A stretch of 64,000 nt of DNA. Origin: an uncultured Aquimarina sp. Lineage in GTDB: Bacteria > Bacteroidota > Bacteroidia > Flavobacteriales > Flavobacteriaceae. Made by a program: the position numbers and the translations under genes. The notes under the pieces are model-generated. The model ran no database searches. It had not been told where the DNA came from and saw only the letters and a list, made by a program, of their open reading frames with translations. The stretch covers positions 1 to 64,000 of the forward strand of contig CANLCT010000020.1 of assembly GCA_947489195.1 (NCBI GenBank), given 5' to 3'. This document shows, piece by piece, positions 8,951-17,363 of this stretch (position 1 is its first letter; each line of letters opens with the position of its first letter).

Positions 8951-9493
8951 TCACTTACTTTTTTTAGAACTTATAAGAGTTAGTACTTCTCTTTCAAACA
9001 AACACACTGGGGCTTCATTATAATGGGCGGGTAAGCCAATAGTATTTTTTAGATTTTTAGTTCCAATAAAATTAAATCCTAATTTTTCATAATGGGTAAT
9101 TAAGCCTCTATTTAATCCAACAGTATCCATTCGGATAAATTTCAAGTTATTGGTTGTGCAATATGTATCAGCCCAATCAACAATATGCTTTAGAAGATTT
9201 CTACCTCTAAAATTTGGGCTAGTTGAAATTCTATGGATATAGATTGAAGGAGTGTTGTTTTCTGTTCCCCATATCAATTCATCATTTGTAGTTGTAGTCC
9301 AAATACATGCTATTTCATTTTTTACAGTGAGTTTCCATTGTCTTAATTCGTTAATAGCGTTAGTAATTAGTGCAGTTGAGAATTTAGGCCAGCTCACTTG
9401 ATTTTTTGATTCCATAAGTTTTGTTGCTTCCTGATATAGTTCTAAAATTTTTTCTAGATCGTTTTTGTCGCTATTATCTACTTTCATTTTCAA
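8951..9493 (-). CDS. GNAT family N-acetyltransferase
   Basis: The 180-residue protein has the GNAT acetyl-CoA site: a beta strand (IYIHRISTSPNFRGRNLLKHIVDWA) in which RGRNLL fits the R/Q-x-x-G-x-G/A loop with a replaced second glycine. Motif B follows, near 'RMDTVGLNRGLITHYEKLGFNFIG'. It presumably transfers an acetyl group to an amine of an unidentified substrate. It begins with MKMKVD, so either Met1 or Met3 may be the start. The gene is monocistronic in appearance, with more than 100 bases on both sides. Confidence 0.82.
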   Translation of the reverse strand: MKMKVDNSDKNDLEKILELYQEATKLMESKNQVSWPKFSTALITNAINELRQWKLTVKNEIACIWTTTTNDELIWGTENNTPSIYIHRISTSPNFRGRNLLKHIVDWADTYCTTNNLKFIRMDTVGLNRGLITHYEKLGFNFIGTKNLKNTIGLPAHYNEAPVCLFEREVLTLISSKKSK

Positions 9494-9639
9494 TGTAATT
9501 TAAAGATGTATACATAGTTTTGAAATTGTTTTGTTCTGAAGCGATGATGGTTAATTTCTGTACAAAACGTTAATATAGTAATATTGATTTATTTGTTAGA
9601 TAGTTATATTTGTTTTGCTATCAAATACAATAAAAAAAA

Positions 9640-9660
9640 CCGTCTATTAAAAATAAACGG
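9640..9660 (-). terminator. carB terminator
   Basis: CCGTCTA pairs with TAAACGG (one G-T pair). On the minus strand the stem is followed by eight T residues. It lies 29 bases past the carB stop codon. Confidence 0.85.
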
Positions 9661-9688
9661 CCTTTTGAATATGTTATAAAAAGTAAGT

Positions 9689-12541
9689 TTACTTACTCAA
9701 ATACATTTTTCTACGAGAGTATAATTCGTAAAAAGCATCATCTTTTAAATCATCGATAAACAAGATGCTTTCTCCTGTACTTTTCATTTCTGGTCCCAGT
9801 TTTTTGTTTACGTTAGGGAACTTGTTAAATGAGAAAACAGGTTGTTTAATTGCGTAACCTTTTAACTGAGGGTTAAAATCAAAATCGGTAACCTTATTGT
9901 GACCTAACATTACTTTGGTAGCATAATTTACATAAGGTTCTCCGTATGCTTTTGCAATAAAAGGAACCGTACGTGATGCACGTGGATTGGCCTCAATAAT
10001 GTATACTTTGTCATCTTTAATAGCAAACTGAATATTGATTAAACCTACTGTTTTTAAGGCTAAAGCAATAGTTTTTGTATAATCTTTAATTTGCTGCATT
10101 ACAAACTCACCTAAGTTAAATGGAGGCAAAGTTGAGTTAGAATCTCCTGAGTGTACTCCACAAGGTTCTATGTGCTCCATGATACCAATGATGTATACAT
10201 TTTCGCCATCACAAATAGCATCAGCTTCCGCTTCAATAGCGCCATCTAAATAATGGTCTAGTAACAGTTTATTGTTAGGTATTTTAACCAAAAGGTCAAT
10301 AACATGTTGTTCTAGTTCCTTTTTGTTAATTACAATTTTCATTCCCTGACCACCTAATACATACGATGGACGAACTAATATTGGAAAATCTAATTCATCG
10401 GCAATGGCTAAAGCTTCATCGGCATTTTCAGCCACTCCAAACTCTGGATATGGGATGTTGTTTTCTTTTAATAATGTAGAAAAACTTCCACGGTCTTCGG
10501 CTAAATCTAAAGCTTCAAAGCTAGTTCCTAATATTTTAATTCCGTAGCGTTCTAGTTTTTCTGCTAATTTTAAGGCGGTTTGACCTCCTAATTGTACAAT
10601 AACACCTTCTGGTTTTTCATGACGAATAATATCGTAGATGTGTTCCCAGAAAACAGGCTCAAAGTATAATTTATCGGCAATGTCAAAATCGGTAGATACT
10701 GTTTCAGGGTTACAGTTGATCATGATGGTTTCATAACCACACTCTGAAGCAGCAAGTACTCCATGTACACAACAGTAATCAAATTCAATTCCTTGACCAA
10801 TACGGTTAGGTCCAGAGCCTAATACAATTACCTTCTTTTTGTCGGTAACAATACTTTCATTTTGAACAGTAACGGTGCCATCTGGCTTTTCAATTTCACT
10901 TTCAAAAGTAGAGTAGTAGTAAGGTGTTTGTGCTTTAAATTCAGCAGCACAGGTATCTACTAATTTGTATACTCTATTAATGTTTAATTCTTCACGCTTT
11001 TTGTATACTTCGCTTTCGTAACATTTTAACATGTGCGCGATTTGTCTGTCGGCAAAACCTTTTTGTTTCGCTTCTAATAACAAATCTTTTGGAAGTGTTT
11101 CAATAGTATTTGTGGTAATCTCTTTTTCTAAACTAAATAATTCCTCATATTGTTTAAGGAACCACATATCAATTTTAGTGATTTCAAAAATTCTGCTTAA
11201 AGGAATTCCTGCTTGTATAGCATCGTAAATTACAAATACACGATCCCAACTAGCATGAGTTAATTTGCTAATTATGGTATCATAATCTTTGTAGCTTTTT
11301 CCATCTGCTCCAAGACCATTACGTTTAATTTCTAAGGATTGTGTGGCTTTGTGTAAGGCTTCTTGGAATGAACGTCCAATTCCCATTACTTCACCAACGG
11401 CTTTCATTTGTAATCCAAGCGTTCTATCCGAACCTTCAAATTTATCAAAGTTCCAACGTGGTATTTTAACAATTACATAATCCAACGTAGGTTCAAATAA
11501 AGCAGATGTTGATCCGGTAATTTGGTTGCTTAATTCATCAAGTGTATATCCAATAGCTAATTTAGTAGCTACTTTTGCAATAGGATATCCAGTGGCTTTA
11601 CTAGCTAAGGCAGATGAACGAGATACACGTGGGTTGATTTCAATGGCAATAATCTCCTCTCTTTCGTCTGGGCTTACGGCAAACTGTACGTTACATCCTC
11701 CTTCAAAATCCCCAATACTACGCATCATATGGATTGCCATATCACGCATACGTTGGAAAGTTTTGTCTGAAAGTGTCATTGCCGGAGCTACAGTAATTGA
11801 ATCACCAGTATGGATTCCCATTGGATCCATATTTTCGATAGTACAAATAATAACTACGTTATCATTTTTATCACGTAATAACTCTAACTCGTATTCTTTC
11901 CAGCCTAGTAAGGCTTTATCAATCATTACTTCGTGAATAGGAGAAGACTCCAAACCACGAGTTAATAATTCATCAAAATCTTTTTCTTCATGAACAATTG
12001 CTGCTCCAGCTCCTCCTAAAGTGAAAGAAGAACGAATACAAAGTGGAAAACCAAACTCTTGAGCAATTTCTTTAGCTTTTAAAAAAGAATTAGCGGTAGC
12101 TTGTGGAGCCATTCCAACTCCAATTTTACCCATTAATTCTCTAAATAGTTCTCTGTCTTCCGTAATGTTAATGGCATCAATATCAACACCAATCAATGCA
12201 ACATTAAAGTCTTCCCAAATGCCTTTTTCTTGAGCTTCAATACAAAGGTTTAGAGCTGTTTGACCACCCATAGTAGGTAATACAGCATCAATTTCAGGAT
12301 GATTTTTTAAAATTTCAATAATTGACTTTGTATTTAATGGTTTTAAATACACGTGATCCGCCATGGACGGATCGGTCATAATAGTCGCTGGATTGGAATT
12401 AATAAGGACGGTTTTGATTCCATCTTCTCTTAACGATCTTAGGGACTGTGATCCAGAGTAATCAAACTCACACGCTTGACCAATAACTATAGGACCTGAA
12501 CCTATTAAAAGTACACATTTAAGATTGTTATTCTTTGGCAT
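9689..12541 (-). CDS. carB: carbamoyl-phosphate synthase large subunit
   Basis: The protein makes carbamoyl phosphate from bicarbonate, ATP and the ammonia delivered by the small subunit, feeding pyrimidine and arginine synthesis. It shows the two homologous halves of CarB. The first begins with VLLIGSGPIVIGQACEFDYSGSQ and the second with VIVLGSGPNRIGQGIEFDYCC near residue 575. Each half carries an ATP-grasp domain with INPR/ANPR motifs. At 950 residues it is about 120 shorter than the enterobacterial protein: it stops after the second synthetase unit and lacks the C-terminal MGS-like allosteric domain. From memory this length is normal in Flavobacteriia. carA is not in the window. rpmH lies upstream on the same strand with a terminator between them. 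Confidence 0.96.
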   Translation of the reverse strand: MPKNNNLKCVLLIGSGPIVIGQACEFDYSGSQSLRSLREDGIKTVLINSNPATIMTDPSMADHVYLKPLNTKSIIEILKNHPEIDAVLPTMGGQTALNLCIEAQEKGIWEDFNVALIGVDIDAINITEDRELFRELMGKIGVGMAPQATANSFLKAKEIAQEFGFPLCIRSSFTLGGAGAAIVHEEKDFDELLTRGLESSPIHEVMIDKALLGWKEYELELLRDKNDNVVIICTIENMDPMGIHTGDSITVAPAMTLSDKTFQRMRDMAIHMMRSIGDFEGGCNVQFAVSPDEREEIIAIEINPRVSRSSALASKATGYPIAKVATKLAIGYTLDELSNQITGSTSALFEPTLDYVIVKIPRWNFDKFEGSDRTLGLQMKAVGEVMGIGRSFQEALHKATQSLEIKRNGLGADGKSYKDYDTIISKLTHASWDRVFVIYDAIQAGIPLSRIFEITKIDMWFLKQYEELFSLEKEITTNTIETLPKDLLLEAKQKGFADRQIAHMLKCYESEVYKKREELNINRVYKLVDTCAAEFKAQTPYYYSTFESEIEKPDGTVTVQNESIVTDKKKVIVLGSGPNRIGQGIEFDYCCVHGVLAASECGYETIMINCNPETVSTDFDIADKLYFEPVFWEHIYDIIRHEKPEGVIVQLGGQTALKLAEKLERYGIKILGTSFEALDLAEDRGSFSTLLKENNIPYPEFGVAENADEALAIADELDFPILVRPSYVLGGQGMKIVINKKELEQHVIDLLVKIPNNKLLLDHYLDGAIEAEADAICDGENVYIIGIMEHIEPCGVHSGDSNSTLPPFNLGEFVMQQIKDYTKTIALALKTVGLINIQFAIKDDKVYIIEANPRASRTVPFIAKAYGEPYVNYATKVMLGHNKVTDFDFNPQLKGYAIKQPVFSFNKFPNVNKKLGPEMKSTGESILFIDDLKDDAFYELYSRRKMYLSK

Positions 12542-12584
12542 TTGGAAATGGTATTGAAATTAAAAATTGTATGCTATAAGATAT

Positions 12585-12618
12585 AAAAAAAGGCGTTACT
12601 CTTAAAAAAAGTAACACC
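12585..12618 (-). terminator. rpmH terminator
   Basis: GGCGTTAC (12592-12599) pairs with GTAACACC (12611-12618). On the minus strand the stem is followed by a seven-base T tract. It lies between rpmH and carB, so carB expression needs read-through or its own promoter. Confidence 0.85.
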
Positions 12619-12642
12619 CTGTATTTGAAACACTAATCACAA

Positions 12643-12804
12643 TTAATGTTTATGTCTAATTTCTGAAGAAACAGAAATTTTCTTTCTGCCCTTTGCTCTT
12701 CTTCTTGCAAGGACTTTTCTACCATTAACAGAAGCCATACGCTCTCTGAATCCGTGCTTATTTTTTCTTTTTCTCTTAGATGGTTGAAATGTTCTCTTAC
12801 TCAT
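12643..12804 (-). CDS. rpmH: 50S ribosomal protein L34
   Basis: Translation of the minus strand gives a 53-residue, very basic protein that begins [20 protein letters not shown] and continues with [19 protein letters not shown]. This is the universal L34 signature. It binds the large ribosomal subunit. The length is typical for Bacteroidota, which carry a slightly extended C terminus (here [11 protein letters not shown]). The gene has its own promoter at 12878-12907 and terminator at 12592-12618. It is not next to rnpA or dnaA, in contrast to the arrangement in many other phyla. Confidence 0.97.
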   Translation of the reverse strand: MSKRTFQPSKRKRKNKHGFRERMASVNGRKVLARRRAKGRKKISVSSEIRHKH

Positions 12805-12877
12805 TTTGGTATCTTTAAAAAATCTTAAGTATCTATATCATATTTCAAGATGATATAGCTCATCCTAAAACTGCGTG

Positions 12878-12907
12878 CAAATATACAAAGAGTTTTCTGT
12901 TCTGCAA
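12878..12907 (-). promoter_or_regulatory. rpmH promoter (Bacteroidota type)
   Basis: On the minus strand a TTG (12905-12907) lies exactly 19 bases ahead of TATATTTG (12885 to 12878). This matches the Bacteroidota -33/-7 consensus. It sits about 75 bases upstream of the rpmH start codon. Confidence 0.8.
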
Positions 12908-12941
12908 CACTCTAATGAAAAATATTTTCAATTGTTTTTAG

Positions 12942-12949
12942 TACCTTTG
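12942..12949 (+). promoter_or_regulatory. -7 promoter element for the gene at 12973
   Basis: TACCTTTG matches TAnnTTTG and is 23 bases ahead of the start codon. No clear TTG element is seen at the expected distance upstream. Confidence 0.5.
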
Positions 12950-12972
12950 CGCTTTAAAAATAATTAAAATAA

Positions 12973-13488
12973 ATGTTTAATAAAAATATAAAGTTAGTGT
13001 TGGCTGCTTTAGCTGTTGTAACGGCTGTTTGGCAATTTGTAGATAATTATATAAGTAATGGAATTTTATTGTTGTTTTTAGCAGGAATATTCGTGTTTCT
13101 TTACTTTAAGAATGAAATTATATTATTGTCTTTTTTAAAATTAAGAAAGCAAGATTTAGCCGGTACAGAAAAATTACTAGATAAAATTAAAAGTCCCGAA
13201 ACTGCTTTAACTCAAAAGCAACAAGGGTACTACAGTTATTTGCGTGGTATTATTGTTTCGCAAACTAATTTGACAAAAGCAGAACGTTATTTTAAGAATG
13301 CTATTAAATTAGGTTTGTCTATGGATCAGGATTTAGCTGTGGCTAAATTGAATTTGGCAGGTATTGCTATGCAAAAAAGACGTAAGCGTGAAGCACAAAC
13401 ACTACTGAGCGAAGCAAAAAAATTAGACAAACACGGAATGTTAAAGGAACAGATGGATATGATGAAGCAACAGCTTAAACGTATTTAA
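12973..13488 (+). CDS. inner-membrane protein with TPR-like C-terminal half
   Basis: The 171-residue protein has two hydrophobic segments (about residues 6-22 and 27-50), then a soluble helical region. In that region 'KQQGYYSYLRGIIVSQTNLTKAERYFKNAIKLGL' and 'AVAKLNLAGIAMQKRRKREAQTLLSEAKKLD' look like tetratricopeptide repeats. It is probably anchored in the inner membrane with the repeats on the cytoplasmic side. The function is unknown. Similar small proteins are common in flavobacteria. It starts shortly after a -7 box and is transcribed away from rpmH. No operon partner is evident. Confidence 0.8.
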   Translation: MFNKNIKLVLAALAVVTAVWQFVDNYISNGILLLFLAGIFVFLYFKNEIILLSFLKLRKQDLAGTEKLLDKIKSPETALTQKQQGYYSYLRGIIVSQTNLTKAERYFKNAIKLGLSMDQDLAVAKLNLAGIAMQKRRKREAQTLLSEAKKLDKHGMLKEQMDMMKQQLKRI

Positions 13489-13747
13489 TCCTTTAAAAAG
13501 AATCTTTTGTCGAGGTTGAATGGGGATTTTTGTTAAATTTGTTTTTAGTTAGTTAACCTTGATTTGTAACATTTTATAGTTTTTGACTGTTATATAGTTA
13601 CATTTAAGAAGGGTTTTTATACTAAATGTAACTAAAAATAGGTTATTATTTAAAATATCTTATTTTTATCTGAGTTATGAATTGAGACTTTATTATAATA
13701 AAGTTTTTAATTAGATAATGCAGGTTAAAATGCCCCAGAACCTAATT

Positions 13748-14560
13748 ATGAAAATAAAATATTTATTTATCGGCTTTTTATTATCATGTGTGTGCTTACA
13801 GGCACAAGATGATAATAATGCTAATGACTATGATCCTGTAGATAGGTATGATAAGGATTTAGCAAATAAAAAAGAAACATCATTAGTAGGCTCATTAGCT
13901 GATTATAATTTTTTTTCTGACGCTATAGATCGTAATATCAACTTATATAGGGTAAATAGTCAAGTTGCTCATGAAAAAAAGGATTTAGAAAGAGCTCATT
14001 TTTTATACGACTCTTTAGTGCAAAACTGTTTAAAAGGAACTCAGTTTGATAACTTTATTGTTAATAAAGCAAAATCAGGTGAGCCCATTTATTTCGAATC
14101 TTTTCAAAAACCTATTTATTTAAAAACCATAGCAACTTGGTGTGAGCCAAATGAGTCTGAGGCTGCTGCTTTTAATGATATTGCCAATGAATTTGGGGAT
14201 TTAATTGATTTTGTGGTTTTATATTGGGAACCAAAAGAAAAGGTGGTTGAAAAGGTGCAGTATTACGATGATAATGTTTCGGTAGTTTATGTTGATGAAC
14301 AGGATAACTACAGTTCTGATATTGTACGTAGGGTTAAACATTCATTAGGGCTTCCTTCAATTTTTTTAATGGATCGTAAAAGAACCATTCTTAACGTAAA
14401 AAAAGGTATAGCACCAGAGTTTACCCAGTATAAATACGAAAGTCGTGTGCGCTTTGGCGAGTATAATGCCAAAGATTCTCAAGATCATTTTGTGAAATCA
14501 TATACTGAGTATTTTGACGATATGGTCGAAGATATCAGTTCTATGATTTCTAAAATGTAA
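13748..14560 (+). CDS. exported thioredoxin-like protein lacking a CxxC pair
   Basis: The start is placed at 13748 because MKIKYLFIGFLLSCVCLQAQ is a complete signal peptide. The frame is open from an ATG at 13718, but that would put ten polar residues before the signal. The mature part (about 250 residues) contains 'IYLKTIATWCEPNESEAAAFNDIANEF', 'FVVLYWEPKE' and 'SLGLPSIFLMDRKRTILN', the layout of the redoxin fold. The usual WCxxC is WCEPN, so the resolving cysteine is missing and ordinary disulfide exchange is unlikely. It is presumably periplasmic. The partner is unknown and the neighbours do not help. Confidence 0.78.
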   Translation: MKIKYLFIGFLLSCVCLQAQDDNNANDYDPVDRYDKDLANKKETSLVGSLADYNFFSDAIDRNINLYRVNSQVAHEKKDLERAHFLYDSLVQNCLKGTQFDNFIVNKAKSGEPIYFESFQKPIYLKTIATWCEPNESEAAAFNDIANEFGDLIDFVVLYWEPKEKVVEKVQYYDDNVSVVYVDEQDNYSSDIVRRVKHSLGLPSIFLMDRKRTILNVKKGIAPEFTQYKYESRVRFGEYNAKDSQDHFVKSYTEYFDDMVEDISSMISKM

Positions 14561-14737
14561 TAACCGCTTATTCGAATTTAAATTTTTTCCACTTTTTTAT
14601 TAATTAGTTTATTCTTTCCTTCGGTTAATGTTCTTAAATTTTTTGAGTATAGAATGTTTGTGTTGAATTGTTTTTTATTTATCCTTAGATCAATTTAATT
14701 CTATTGATTAAATTTAAAACAAATACTAATTTAAGTT

Positions 14738-15223
14738 ATGATTAAAATTAAATATGTAACCTTATTTACGTTGTCTTTTTTAATATTTTCTTGTAAAGAA
14801 AATATTAGTACAGAAAAAAAAGCAGAAGATTCAATCGAAAAAATAAAAGGAGAAGAAATACCTAAAAATAGTGCTGTTAGCGTAACAAAAGAAAATGAAA
14901 TTTCTAAATTGATAGCGGGAGGAAGTGAGCCTTCTTGGAATTTATTTGTAAATAAACTTGATGGAGGAGGTTATTCTTTTAAATTATTGACACTAGCAAC
15001 TGATGAAGGAGAAATTCGAGGGGCCTTACAGTTAACGGAAGGTTCAATGAATTCAAGTGAGCAAAGAGTTGTTTTTAAAGGAACAGATCATAATGAAAAC
15101 TCGATTGAAATAACACGATCAAATTTAGAATGCACAGATATGTCTGGTCAAAGTCATAAAAGAACGGTGCAAGTAAATTGGAAAACATTTAATTTTTCAG
15201 GTTGTGATTACACAAAAAAATAA
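14738..15223 (+). CDS. small lipoprotein, COG3650-like
   Basis: The 161-residue protein has a signal peptide ending in LIFSC (Cys19), so it is an envelope lipoprotein. The mature domain opens with GGSEPSWNLFV and ends with LECTDMSGQSHKRTVQVNWKTFNFSGCDY. This resembles the uncharacterised COG3650 family, whose members carry G-x-EPFW near the start and C-x-DxMS...GC at the end. The two cysteines probably form a disulfide. The function is unknown. The gene stands alone on the plus strand between the thioredoxin-like gene and the ketoacyl synthase gene. Confidence 0.72.
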   Translation: MIKIKYVTLFTLSFLIFSCKENISTEKKAEDSIEKIKGEEIPKNSAVSVTKENEISKLIAGGSEPSWNLFVNKLDGGGYSFKLLTLATDEGEIRGALQLTEGSMNSSEQRVVFKGTDHNENSIEITRSNLECTDMSGQSHKRTVQVNWKTFNFSGCDYTKK

Positions 15224-15389
15224 AGATTTTATTTCGGTATTCTTTTATTGGAATTTCTTGTTTTTTTCCTTGTTAATCAGATGATTATTATGCTTGCATA
15301 TATTAAGTAAACACATTGCTTTTCAATATGTACATAAATGGGTAACTTGTGACCTTAATTTTAATTATTTAGAAATTTTAATATAAAAT

Positions 15390-16406
15390 ATGTATAGCTC
15401 TAAAATTACTGGGTTAGGAATGTATGTTCCCGAAAATATAGTTACCAATGATGATCTTTCAAAAGTAATGGATACTAATGATGAGTGGATTCAAGAACGT
15501 ACTGGGATAAAAGAGCGTCGTCATATAAAAAAAGGAGATGGTAATTCGACAGCTGTAATGGGGGTGAAAGCTGCTCAAATAGCTATTCAAAGAGCTGATA
15601 TTGAAAAAGAAGCCATTGATTTAATCGTGTTTGCTACGTTAAGTCCCGATTATTATTTTCCGGGTTGTGGGGTGCAAGTTCAAGATTTATTAGGTTTGCC
15701 AACAGTTCCTGCATTAGATATCAGAAATCAGTGTAGTGGATTTGTTTATGCACTTTCTATAGCTGATCAGTATATTAAAACTGGAATGTATAAGCACGTG
15801 TTAGTTATTGGTAGTGAAAATCATAGTGGTGGACTTGATATGACTACACGAGGTAGATCAGTTTCTGTTATATTTGGTGATGGTGCAGGTGCTGCAGTAT
15901 TGAGCAGAAGTGATAATGATAATGAAGGAATTTTGTCCACTCATATGCATAGCGAAGGCCAACATGCAGAGGAACTTGCCATGATAGGACCTAGTACAGC
16001 GCATTGGGTACCACAAATTATAGAAGAAAGTAAAACGTTGTCTGATGATGATATTACGTATTATCCGTACATGAATGGACAGTTTGTATTTAAAAATGCA
16101 GTGGTTCGTTTTTCTGAAGTTATTATGGAAGGTTTAGAAAAGAATAAATTATCTCCTTCAGATATAGATATGTTAATACCTCATCAAGCCAATTTAAGGA
16201 TTTCTCAGTTTGTTCAAAAAAAGTTTGGATTAACAAATGACCAGGTCTTTAATAATATTCAAAAATATGGAAATACTACTGCTGCTTCTATACCAATTGC
16301 TTTAACAGAAGCTTGGGAAGCAGGAAAAATTAATAAAGGTGATACCGTGGTTTTAGCTGCTTTTGGAAGTGGTTTTACTTGGGCTAGTGCAGTTATTAAG
16401 TGGTAG
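15390..16406 (+). CDS. fabH: 3-oxoacyl-ACP synthase III family protein
   Basis: The 338-residue enzyme is a FabH-type thiolase-fold condensing enzyme. The triad is Cys115 (RNQCSGF), His265 (IPHQANLR) and Asn295 (YGNTTAAS). It also shows the N-terminal IxGxGxYxP motif and the EWIxxRTGIxxR segment. FabH starts fatty-acid synthesis by joining acyl-CoA to malonyl-ACP. This copy is not next to plsX or rpmF, where the housekeeping gene usually lies, so it may be a paralog with another acyl specificity. A strong terminator follows directly. The start at 15390 gives the normal N terminus. Confidence 0.85.
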   Translation: MYSSKITGLGMYVPENIVTNDDLSKVMDTNDEWIQERTGIKERRHIKKGDGNSTAVMGVKAAQIAIQRADIEKEAIDLIVFATLSPDYYFPGCGVQVQDLLGLPTVPALDIRNQCSGFVYALSIADQYIKTGMYKHVLVIGSENHSGGLDMTTRGRSVSVIFGDGAGAAVLSRSDNDNEGILSTHMHSEGQHAEELAMIGPSTAHWVPQIIEESKTLSDDDITYYPYMNGQFVFKNAVVRFSEVIMEGLEKNKLSPSDIDMLIPHQANLRISQFVQKKFGLTNDQVFNNIQKYGNTTAASIPIALTEAWEAGKINKGDTVVLAAFGSGFTWASAVIKW

Positions 16407-16447
16407 TTTATAAATTTACAGGAATAAGTAAAAACTTATAAAAAATG

Positions 16448-16480
16448 AAAGCCACAGAGTTAACTACGCTCTGTGGCTTT
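16448..16480 (+). terminator. terminator of the fabH-like gene
   Basis: A perfect 12-base stem, AAAGCCACAGAG with CTCTGTGGCTTT, has a 9-base loop and a T tract (CTTTTTT). It lies 42 bases past the stop codon. Confidence 0.93.
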
Positions 16481-16896
16481 CTTTTTTATCCTTTTGAAGT
16501 TACATACTAACACTAACTACTAATCAATCATCTAAATCAATAAACTTACAAAAGGATAAAAAAATTAACTAACCAACTAACTATTCTAATATCTACATTA
16601 ATAGACGTTAAAGGTTCGAAGTAATTACAAAAAAAAATAAATTTTAACATTTTATAAATTTTTTACTATTAAAATCTTTCTCCTTTTTCAACCTGTTTTA
16701 AGTATTAAAATTTCGTTATGAGGCAGTGATATACAATAAAAACTAGTGTTTCTGTGATTTTTATTTAATACACATGTATGATTATTTGTTAGAGATAATT
16801 ACTTAAAATAGACAAACTTTAAATCTAAATTTCTTGACTGTAACTTGTATAATTGCAAATTAAATGATCCTTATTTCCTAATAAAGAATAAAATAT
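16481..16896. other. gene-free region
   Basis: The region is AT-rich and has no credible reading frame. A TATAATTG about 45 bases ahead of the CoA-binding gene could serve as a weak -7 element. Nothing else stands out. Confidence 0.6.
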
Positions 16897-17259
16897 ATGG
16901 CATTAAAAACTTTAATAATTGGAGCTTCATTAAAAAAGGAGCGTTATTCAAACAAAGCTATTCGTAAGTTAAGAAATTATAATCACCCAGTAATTGCCAT
17001 TGGTTTGCGCGAAGGGGAAGTAGAAGATGTAACTATTGTTAAGGGTAAGCCTATTTTTGATGATATACACACGCTAAGCCTTTATATTAATCCAAAACGG
17101 CAACCAGAATACTACAATTATATTTTAGACCTACAGCCTAAGCGTGTTATTTTTAACCCGGGGACAGAAAATGCCGAGTTATTTGAACTCTTGCAGCAAG
17201 CTTCGATTCCATTTGAAGCTTCGTGTACTTTGGTGCTATTGGCAACCAAACAGTATTAA
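16897..17259 (+). CDS. CoA-binding (YccU-type) protein
   Basis: This 120-residue single-domain Rossmann-like protein begins MALKTLIIGASLKKERYSNKAIRKLRNYNHPVIAIG. It contains the RVIFNPGTENAELFELL segment typical of the small CoA-binding family (PF13380). Family members bind CoA or a nucleotide and the cellular role is unknown. There is no signal peptide, so it is cytoplasmic. The length is normal. It is monocistronic, with a shared terminator between it and the convergent giant glycosidase gene. Confidence 0.85.
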   Translation: MALKTLIIGASLKKERYSNKAIRKLRNYNHPVIAIGLREGEVEDVTIVKGKPIFDDIHTLSLYINPKRQPEYYNYILDLQPKRVIFNPGTENAELFELLQQASIPFEASCTLVLLATKQY

Positions 17260-17282
17260 ACTAAAATTGATTTTATTCAAAT

Positions 17283-17321
17283 AAAAGACCGCCTAAATAC
17301 TTTTTAGACGGCCTCTTTTAA
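17283..17321. terminator. bidirectional terminator
   Basis: CCGCCTAAA pairs with TTTAGACGG (one G-T pair) between A and T tracts. It separates the convergent CoA-binding gene and the glycosidase gene at 17364. Confidence 0.85.
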
Positions 17322-17363
17322 CTTATTAAAAAAAATGTTTTAAGTAAACTTTGAATTTACTTG

